Below are positions 58,155-64,000 of a stretch of DNA of 64,000 nt, one piece after another. The notes beneath the pieces are model-generated. The model saw nothing but the letters and a program-made list of their open reading frames with translations, did no database searches and was not told the DNA's origin. Position 1 is the stretch's first letter, and each line of letters opens with the position of its first letter. Location of the stretch: NCBI RefSeq assembly GCF_000013345.1, contig NC_007777.1, forward strand, positions 3,782,001-3,846,000. Reading direction: 5' to 3'. Both the position numbers and the translations under genes were made by a program. The stretch comes from Frankia casuarinae (lineage in GTDB: Bacteria > Actinomycetota > Actinomycetes > Frankiales > Frankiaceae).

Positions 58155-60788
58155 CTACCGCGGCAGGCCGAGCCACCGGGCCCGCCGGCCGGCGGGCGGC
58201 GGTTGCTCGTCGGCAGGACCCGCGCCGACCGCGACCATGGGTGCGGGCACCCGCACCGGTGCGTCCCACCGGCGACGCGAGCCGGTCCCGATGACCGCCG
58301 TCGGCAACGCGTCCATCGGGTCGACGAACCGGCCGGTCGACTCCTCGAGCACCCAGATGCGCGCGTCGGCGATGTCGAAGTACAGGCCGACGAGTTCCAG
58401 CGTGCCGCGTGCCAGGGCACGGCGCACGGCCGGATGCGCGCGCAGGTTCTCCAACTGCTGCGCCACGTTGGCGCGGCCCAGCCTTTCCACCGGGGGCAGA
58501 TCCTCCGTGCCGGCGGGGGGCGTCCGCTCAAGCGAGGCGGCGGCGTGCGACAGCCAGCCCGCCAGGGCCGAGTCGGGTGCGCCGTCGAGCGTGCCGGACA
58601 GCAACGCCTGCATGGCGCCACAGCCGGAGTGGCCGCACACCACGAGCGAGGGCACCCGCAGGACGTCGACGGCGTAGTCCAGCGCGGCGGTCACCGACAG
58701 GTCACCACTGCGCCGCAAGGGCGCGTCCGGGTCGGATCCGGCGGGGTCGTCCACCGGGACGATGTTCCCGACATTACGGATCGTGAACAGGTCGCCGGGA
58801 CCGCTGCTGGTGATGATGTTGGGAACAATGCGGGAGTCGGCGCAGGTGAGGAACAGGGCGCCGGGCTGCTGTCCCCCGGCGAGCGCGTCGAAGGTGCCCC
58901 GCAGGAGCGGGGCGGCCCGCCGGTGGAACTCGTTCACCCCGAACAGCATCGTGCTGACGTGGTCGAATGTCCGGTCGGGGGAGGCCTGCGCCGGCACCGA
59001 CGCCGCCGGGTCCGGGCCCTGGACTGGGTGGATCGCCGGCGGAGTGACGCCGGCGGGCTGGGAATCCGAAGACCGCGATCCCGACGAAGGGGAATCAGAC
59101 GAAGGGGAATCAGACGAAGGGGAATCAGACGATGACGAGGCGAGTTCCAGTTCCTGCCACTGCGACCAGGGCGCGAACCAGCGCGGGAGGTGCGGGACGA
59201 CGGTGCGGCGCCGTTGCTCCGCGACCTCGGCCGGCCGGCGGAACCAGACCTGGCCGATCTCGTCGACGCTCACCGTCCCGCCGGACGCCTCGTGGTTCGC
59301 GCACCAGCCACGCAGATGCTCATAGGCGGCGTGATCAAGGTAGTCGACGATGAGTTCGATCGAGACGGGGGCACCGGCGGGGATACGGCCCAGGATCCGC
59401 GCGAGGCGGGGCAGGGACAGGAAGCTCAGCGTCCCCTCGACCTCCACCTGCCAGAGCTCGCCGGTGCGGACCAGCCGGACACTCGACCACAGCACCCGGC
59501 GCAGGACCAGGGCGAGCGCGGTGAGCAGACCCAGGGCGACGCCCTGCAGGAGGTCGAGGGCGACGACACCGACGATTGTCACCAGGTAGACGGGCAGCTC
59601 CCCGTGCCGGCGGACGTGGCGCAGATGCGCGACGTTGACCAGCCGCGCACCGACGACGACGAGCAGGCCGGCGAGGGCGGACAGCGGGACCCACTCCACC
59701 ATGCGGCCCAGGAACACGGCGAACAGCAGCACCCAGACGCCGTGCAGGACGGCAGACTTCCGGGTACGCCCGCCGGAGGCGACGTTGGTGGAGCTGCGCA
59801 CGATCACCCCGGTGATCGGCAACCCGCCGGCCAGGCCCGAGACGAGGTTCGCCGAGCCCTGCCCGAGCAGCTCGCGGTCGAGGTCGACGCGCGGCCCCCG
59901 CCAGCCTCGGGTGGTGGCAAGCTGGTCCACCGCGACGGCCGAGAGCAGGGACTCGACGCTGGCGACGATGGCCACGGTGACGACGCCCAGCGCGATGCCG
60001 GACCAGTCGCCGTGTGGGAGGCCCGGCAGGGCGACCGCGTCGAACAGGGACGAGGGCAGGTCGACCCTGGGCAGGTCGAAGCCCGCGACGGCAGCGAGCA
60101 GGGTGCCCGTCACGACCGCCGCGAGATAGGCGGGGATGGCTCGGACGGCGTTCGGCAGCCTCTTCGGCAACCGGGGCCAGAGCAGGATCGTGGCGATGGT
60201 GACGAAGCCGACGAGGGTCGCGAAACCGTGCGGATCGATGATCGCCTCGGGCACTGCCGCGACGTTCTCCCAGGCGTGACTCTCGGCCTGTCCGCCCAGC
60301 ACCACGTGGAACTGGCCGAGGACGATCGTCAGCCCGATGCCGCCGAGCATCCCGTGGACGATGGCCGGCGAGACGGCCAGGGAGGCGCGGGCGACCCGGC
60401 AGAGCCCGAGCAGGATCTGCAGAATCCCGGCCCCTGCGGTGATCAGACAGGTAACGCGCCACCCGTAGGTGTGGACGAGGTCGGCGACGATGACGGTCAG
60501 CCCGGCGGCCGGCCCGCTCACCTGCAACGGCGCACCGCCGAGGGCGCCGGCGACGACGCCGCCGATCACCGCGGCGAGGAGACCCGCTGCGACCGGCGCC
60601 CCCGAGGCGACGGCGATGCCCAGCGACAGGGGCAACGCCACGACGAACACGACCAGGGAGGCCTGGAGATCGGGGCGCAGGGGGTTGTGGTCACCCCGGG
60701 TCCGGCGCACGTTCTTGGCGGTGGACCCGGACATGGGCGGCGAATGGCTGTGCCGGGACGGTGACGGCGGGGAAACCGAAGCGGTCAT
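58155..60788 (-). CDS. SulP transporter fused to beta-carbonic anhydrase
   Basis: 877-residue fusion. The N-terminal 450 residues form a SulP membrane domain (DLQASLVVFVVALPLSLGIA at the start, GGLPITGVIVRSSTNVASGG in the core), then a reduced STAS domain (VEVEGTLSFLSLPRLARIL), a low-complexity linker with SSDSP repeats, and a beta-carbonic anhydrase (LFLTCADSRIVPN near residue 675, VVCGHSGCGAMQ near residue 738) with both Cys, Asp-Arg and His zinc residues. The product probably imports bicarbonate or sulphate-like anions and interconverts bicarbonate and CO2. M. tuberculosis Rv3273 has the same fusion. The ATG at 60788 follows GAGGAGG. Confidence 0.93.
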   Translation of the reverse strand: MTASVSPPSPSRHSHSPPMSGSTAKNVRRTRGDHNPLRPDLQASLVVFVVALPLSLGIAVASGAPVAAGLLAAVIGGVVAGALGGAPLQVSGPAAGLTVIVADLVHTYGWRVTCLITAGAGILQILLGLCRVARASLAVSPAIVHGMLGGIGLTIVLGQFHVVLGGQAESHAWENVAAVPEAIIDPHGFATLVGFVTIATILLWPRLPKRLPNAVRAIPAYLAAVVTGTLLAAVAGFDLPRVDLPSSLFDAVALPGLPHGDWSGIALGVVTVAIVASVESLLSAVAVDQLATTRGWRGPRVDLDRELLGQGSANLVSGLAGGLPITGVIVRSSTNVASGGRTRKSAVLHGVWVLLFAVFLGRMVEWVPLSALAGLLVVVGARLVNVAHLRHVRRHGELPVYLVTIVGVVALDLLQGVALGLLTALALVLRRVLWSSVRLVRTGELWQVEVEGTLSFLSLPRLARILGRIPAGAPVSIELIVDYLDHAAYEHLRGWCANHEASGGTVSVDEIGQVWFRRPAEVAEQRRRTVVPHLPRWFAPWSQWQELELASSSSDSPSSDSPSSDSPSSGSRSSDSQPAGVTPPAIHPVQGPDPAASVPAQASPDRTFDHVSTMLFGVNEFHRRAAPLLRGTFDALAGGQQPGALFLTCADSRIVPNIITSSGPGDLFTIRNVGNIVPVDDPAGSDPDAPLRRSGDLSVTAALDYAVDVLRVPSLVVCGHSGCGAMQALLSGTLDGAPDSALAGWLSHAAASLERTPPAGTEDLPPVERLGRANVAQQLENLRAHPAVRRALARGTLELVGLYFDIADARIWVLEESTGRFVDPMDALPTAVIGTGSRRRWDAPVRVPAPMVAVGAGPADEQPPPAGRRARWLGLPR
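59083..59127. repeat. 15-bp tandem repeat, 3 units, in the SulP-CA linker
   Basis: Three perfect copies of gacgaaggggaatca encode the SSDSP repeats between transporter and carbonic anhydrase. Confidence 0.96.
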
Positions 60789-61203
60789 GGCATCCTCCTC
60801 GAGTTCGATGCGGCGGGACGGGTGTCTCGTCGGAGATCGGCCCCGAAGTGTGACCATTGGCGACGGTTTGCCGGCGCCCGTCGGACACCGCGGTCCGACC
60901 ACATCCGACGCCCACCCTGGACCCGCAGAAACGGAAAGTGACTAATGATGCACAGATCTCAACGTGCGAGTCCACAGCCGAGTTTCCCTCTGTGACAGAC
61001 GCCCCATTTATGCGTGACGCTGGACACCTTCTGTGGCATCTGCTCCTGGGCTCGGACCAGCGGCGCGACGGCGGCCCCGGGTCGCGGCCGGACGGGCGGG
61101 CATCACGTTCGGGCGGGCATCACGTTCGGGCGGGCATCACGTTCGGGCTCGATGCCCGGCGGCGGCACGATCGTGCCTGGAATCCGCATGGAAGAGGTGC
61201 ACC
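60789..61203. other. Divergent control region
   Basis: No gene. It separates sulP-CA (minus) from the flavoprotein gene (plus) and must hold both promoters. An AT-richer stretch lies near 60,930-61,010. The 17-bp array occupies 61094-61144. Confidence 0.55.
61094..61144. repeat. 17-bp tandem repeat, 3 units
   Basis: Three perfect copies of gggcgggcatcacgttc, ending 59 bp before the flavoprotein start. Confidence 0.97.
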
Positions 61204-62751
61204 GTGAGCACGGACAGCTTCGACGCGGTGATCGTCGGGGCCGGTCCAAACGGGCTGACCGCCGCCCTGACGCTGGCCGAGGCCGGCTGGCGGGTACTCG
61301 TCCGGGAGGCCGCGGGCACTCCCGGTGGTGGGCTGCGAACAGAAGAGCTGACGCTGTCCGGCTTCCGGCACGACGTGTGCGCAACCGTCCTGCCGCTCGC
61401 GCTCGCCTCCCCCGCACTGCGCGCCTTCGGCACAGGCCCGACGTCCTCCGCGAACCCGACGTCCTCCGCGAACCCGGCGTCCTACGCGGACCCGACCCCC
61501 ACCGCAGGCCCGACCCCGACCGAGGGGCTTCGGTGGGCGCATCCGCCGGTGCCGCTCGCCCACCCGCTCGACGACGGCCCGGCGGCGCTGCTGCGCCGCG
61601 ACCTCGACGCCACCGCGGCGGGCCTCGCCGACCGGGACGGCGTCGATTCCGGCTGGCGCCGGCTGGTCGGCCCGCTGGCGTCCGACGGCTCGCGGCTGGC
61701 CGAGGGCGTGCTGGCACCGTTCGACCTGCCGCCCGCCGCGCCCCTGACCCTCGCCCGGTTCGGCGTGCGCGGGCTGTGGTCCGCGACCGCGCTCGCCCGC
61801 GCCGCGCTGCGCGGTGAGGCGGCGCGAGCGCTGTTCGCCGGGCTCGCCGCCCATTCCATGATCGATTTACATCGCCCGGTCACCGCAGGCTACGGGCTGT
61901 TCCTCGGGGTGCTCGCGCACCAGGTCGGCTGGCCGGTAGCCGTCGGTGGATCATCATCACTGGCGGAGGCCCTGGTCGCCCGGCTGCGCGAACTCGGCGG
62001 CGAACTGGTCACCGGCGCCCCGGTGACCAGCCTGTCGGAACTGCCGCCCGCGCGGGCCGTGCTGCTCGATCTCACCCCTCGCCAGGTGCTCGCGGTCGCC
62101 GACGCCGCGCTGCCCGGCCGCTACCGCGCCGCGCTCGGCCGATACCGGTACGGACCGGGAGTTTTCAAGATTGACTGGGCGCTCGACGGACCGGTGCCCT
62201 GGCGCGATCCGGCGGTCGCCGGGGCGGCGACCGTGCACCTGGGCGGCACGCTCGCCGAGATCGCCGCGGCCGAGCGGGCCGTCGCCCGCGGCCACCATCC
62301 AGACCGGCCGTTCGTACTGTTCGTTCAGGCGTGCGCCGCCGACCCGAGCCGCGCCCCGGCCGGCCGGCACACCGGGTGGGCCTACTGCCATGTCCCACTG
62401 GGCTCCAGCGTCGACATGACCGACGCGCTCGAGTCCCAGGTCGAACGCTTCGCCCCCGGATTCCGCGACCGGGTGCTCGCCCGCCACGTGATGGGACCGA
62501 CGGCGCTGGAGGCGCACAACGCCAACGAGATCGGCGGCGACATCGGCGGTGGCACCGCCGACCTGCGCCAGTTGGTCGCCCGGCCGGTGCTCTCGCCACG
62601 CCCCTGGGCGACGCCGCTGCCCGGCGTCTACCTGTGTTCCGCCGCCACCCCTCCCGGCGCCGGGGTACACGGCATGGCCGGGCTGCACGCGGCGACCCTC
62701 GCCCTCAGCCGGGAGCGGCGAGCGGCCTGGCCCGTAGGTCGGCCGGGATGA
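61204..62751 (+). CDS. Phytoene-desaturase-like FAD oxidoreductase
   Basis: 515-residue flavoprotein of the amine oxidase/phytoene desaturase superfamily. The dinucleotide loop is DAVIVGAGPNGLTAALTLAEAG near residue 6 (shown in part: VIVGAGPNGLTAALTLA), with GGGLRTEELTLSGFRHD following; the C-terminal FAD site is LPGVYLCSAATPPGAGVHGMAGL. An 18-bp degenerate repeat (SSANPT-like, about residues 79-103) is inserted after the first domain. The start is GTG at 61204 with GGAAGAGG upstream. No carotenoid genes are nearby, and such proteins also occur outside carotenoid synthesis, so the substrate is unknown. Confidence 0.87.
   Translation: MSTDSFDAVIVGAGPNGLTAALTLAEAGWRVLVREAAGTPGGGLRTEELTLSGFRHDVCATVLPLALASPALRAFGTGPTSSANPTSSANPASYADPTPTAGPTPTEGLRWAHPPVPLAHPLDDGPAALLRRDLDATAAGLADRDGVDSGWRRLVGPLASDGSRLAEGVLAPFDLPPAAPLTLARFGVRGLWSATALARAALRGEAARALFAGLAAHSMIDLHRPVTAGYGLFLGVLAHQVGWPVAVGGSSSLAEALVARLRELGGELVTGAPVTSLSELPPARAVLLDLTPRQVLAVADAALPGRYRAALGRYRYGPGVFKIDWALDGPVPWRDPAVAGAATVHLGGTLAEIAAAERAVARGHHPDRPFVLFVQACAADPSRAPAGRHTGWAYCHVPLGSSVDMTDALESQVERFAPGFRDRVLARHVMGPTALEAHNANEIGGDIGGGTADLRQLVARPVLSPRPWATPLPGVYLCSAATPPGAGVHGMAGLHAATLALSRERRAAWPVGRPG
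61438..61510 (+). repeat. Degenerate 18-bp tandem repeat in the flavoprotein gene
   Basis: About four decaying copies of an 18-bp unit (ccgacgtcctccgcgaac first) encode SSANPT, SSANPA, SYADPT, PTAGPT. The frame is kept. Confidence 0.8.
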
Positions 62752-63071
62752 GATCGTCGCCGACCCTGATCTCGCCGTAGGCGAGACACGCCGGGAAATG
62801 CGCGACATGCCGCCGCCTACGGACCTTGTATCCCGCCTGGAGACACTCCGGCGGTAACCGCCCGGGCGCCACGCCGACCATGAATCACCGCCTTTTCATG
62901 ACCGTCCCTCCATGATGGGGGTCGGCCGCCGGCCCGCAGGCGGCCCGCATCACCGTTGGGTGACCGCAGACCAACCGATAGGTGAGCTCCCCCCGCCGCA
63001 CCCGCCTGGCCAGACGGGAATGATATCGTTCGGCCGGATCTTTTCATCGCCGCGGAAATCGGGGAAATGTT
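62752..63071. other. Gene-free gap
   Basis: 320 nt between the flavoprotein and DUF2278 genes. I see no gene, clear promoter or repeat. Confidence 0.5.
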
Positions 63072-64000
63072 ATGCCGCTGGCAGGCTACGGCGTCTTGAA
63101 AGGCCGGCTACTCGACCGGCGCAGGGAGGGCGGGCACGACAGCCCGCACTACCAGATACACGTCGAGGGTGGTGGCTCTTTCCGAGTCGCCGTAAACGTT
63201 CTGTCCGCCCAGCCCCCGTCCGAACTGCTGTACATCGCGGTCGAGGAGTTCCACCATCCGATCCTCGACCGCCTCGTTGACCTGCCCGACGGGTTCACCC
63301 CCCTGAAGTCCAGGCCCGGCGGTCTCGCCCTGGACTTCGTCCGGGGCAACCTGTTCGATCGCACCGGGCTGCACGCGCTCCCCCCCGACCGCCCCGGCCC
63401 GGACAACGACCTCGCCGACCGCCTCGACCACCACGTCCAGCGTGCGACCGCCGATCCGACCAGCCACATTTACGCCTTCGGCCAGCGATGGGGGCCCGAG
63501 CCCACGAAACCAGACAAGATCTTTGGCTTCGTACCCGGCAACGGCGTGCATGACGTCCACATGAACCAGGGCAACAGCGGTCGCTTCATCGCCGACGACG
63601 GCAGCTGGCAGGACGGTGCCCTGCTCTTCCACTTCCCCACCGCGGGCCGCTGGACAGCACTGTTCCTGGCCTTCCAGAGCCAGGCCTGGCACACCGACGA
63701 CACGACCGGCCACACCCTGCGCGCCGTTCCATCGGCCGGACCGGGCGGCCAACCAGCCCCCGGGGAACCCGACCGGCGCCTGCGCATCGTCGCCGCCCTG
63801 GTCAACCCCATCGGACCGGCACCGGAAGCCGAGTCCGTCACCCTGCTCAACACCACCCCAGGGCCCGTCGACCTCACCGGTTGGACGATCATCGACAGCG
63901 GTCGGCACCGTTTCCCCCTTCCGCCCACCAACCTGCCAGCCGGGGACACCGTGCGGATCCCGCTCGCACCCCCGGTCGGGCTGGGCAACCGGGGCGGCAT
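63072..64000 (+). CDS. DUF2278 (YukJ-like) protein with lamin-tail domain, 3'-truncated
   Basis: First 309 codons of a gene that runs off the window. The ATG at 63072 starts PLAGYGVLKGRLLDRRRE, typical of DUF2278. The characteristic core IYAFGQRWGPE, then NGVHDVHMNQGNSGRFIADD, and DGALLFHFP follows near residues 135-195. From about residue 250 a lamin-tail-like beta sandwich begins (ESVTLLNTTPGPVDLTGWTI, then GRHRFPLPP). The combination is known in secreted or surface proteins, yet no signal peptide is visible here. Function unknown. Confidence 0.85.
   Translation, partial: MPLAGYGVLKGRLLDRRREGGHDSPHYQIHVEGGGSFRVAVNVLSAQPPSELLYIAVEEFHHPILDRLVDLPDGFTPLKSRPGGLALDFVRGNLFDRTGLHALPPDRPGPDNDLADRLDHHVQRATADPTSHIYAFGQRWGPEPTKPDKIFGFVPGNGVHDVHMNQGNSGRFIADDGSWQDGALLFHFPTAGRWTALFLAFQSQAWHTDDTTGHTLRAVPSAGPGGQPAPGEPDRRLRIVAALVNPIGPAPEAESVTLLNTTPGPVDLTGWTIIDSGRHRFPLPPTNLPAGDTVRIPLAPPVGLGNRGG

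Overview
The window is very GC-rich DNA from a filamentous actinobacterium. Gene order, the presence of mIHF and BldD, and several protein sequences fit Frankia or a close relative; the genus is an inference, not a demonstrated identification. Bases 1-29,859 are a dense core, almost all on the minus strand, in the order known from Mycobacterium tuberculosis. It contains priA (cut by the window edge), metK, coaBC, rpoZ, gmk and mihF. The pyrimidine operon pyrR-pyrB-pyrC-PH protein-carA-carB-pyrF follows, with 4 to 14 nt overlaps. Then come bldD (plus strand), nusB-efp, the shikimate and cell-wall block aroB-aroK-aroC-prepilin peptidase-aroE-mltG-ruvX-alaS, two small membrane or helper proteins, and rarA.

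Bases 29,860-34,365 are a transition: a FadR-type GntR regulator with extreme C-ending codon use, gltX, an HxlR-type regulator, a small YtxH-like membrane protein and tRNA-Asn(GTT).

From the tRNA to about 57.9 kb the window is accessory DNA with many broken genes. It holds an IS110 transposase ruined by a 10-bp duplication and an amber codon, a regulator/2H-phosphoesterase pair, an orphan protein, an EEP-family hydrolase and a gene-poor kilobase with an APH-like remnant. Next is a tightly coupled six-gene operon (41.2-48.9 kb: extended SDR/reductase, stand-alone MprF-like aminoacyl-tRNA transferase domain, CPBP protease, MFS exporter, SAM methyltransferase, MMPL transporter), beside a convergent, AT-richer alpha/beta hydrolase. 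I recognise no characterised pathway with this set; it is the best candidate here for an undescribed system, perhaps making and exporting an aminoacylated lipid or small molecule. After it come an OmpR-type response-regulator remnant, a Nudix hydrolase, a secreted two-repeat protein, arsR, an intact IS110 transposase, a cobalamin riboswitch controlling cbtB-cbtA and a degenerate histidine phosphatase, a LysR remnant, and a zinc-ribbon/PCMT-like methyltransferase pair.

Bases 58,155-64,000 carry a SulP transporter-carbonic anhydrase fusion, a phytoene-desaturase-like flavoprotein, and the start of a DUF2278 plus lamin-tail protein.

One theme crosses all regions: many short tandem repeat arrays. 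Arrays inside genes have units that are multiples of three (6, 15, 18, 36 bp), while most arrays between genes have units of 16 or 17 bp, as if one repeat-generating process acts everywhere and selection removes frame-breaking arrays.
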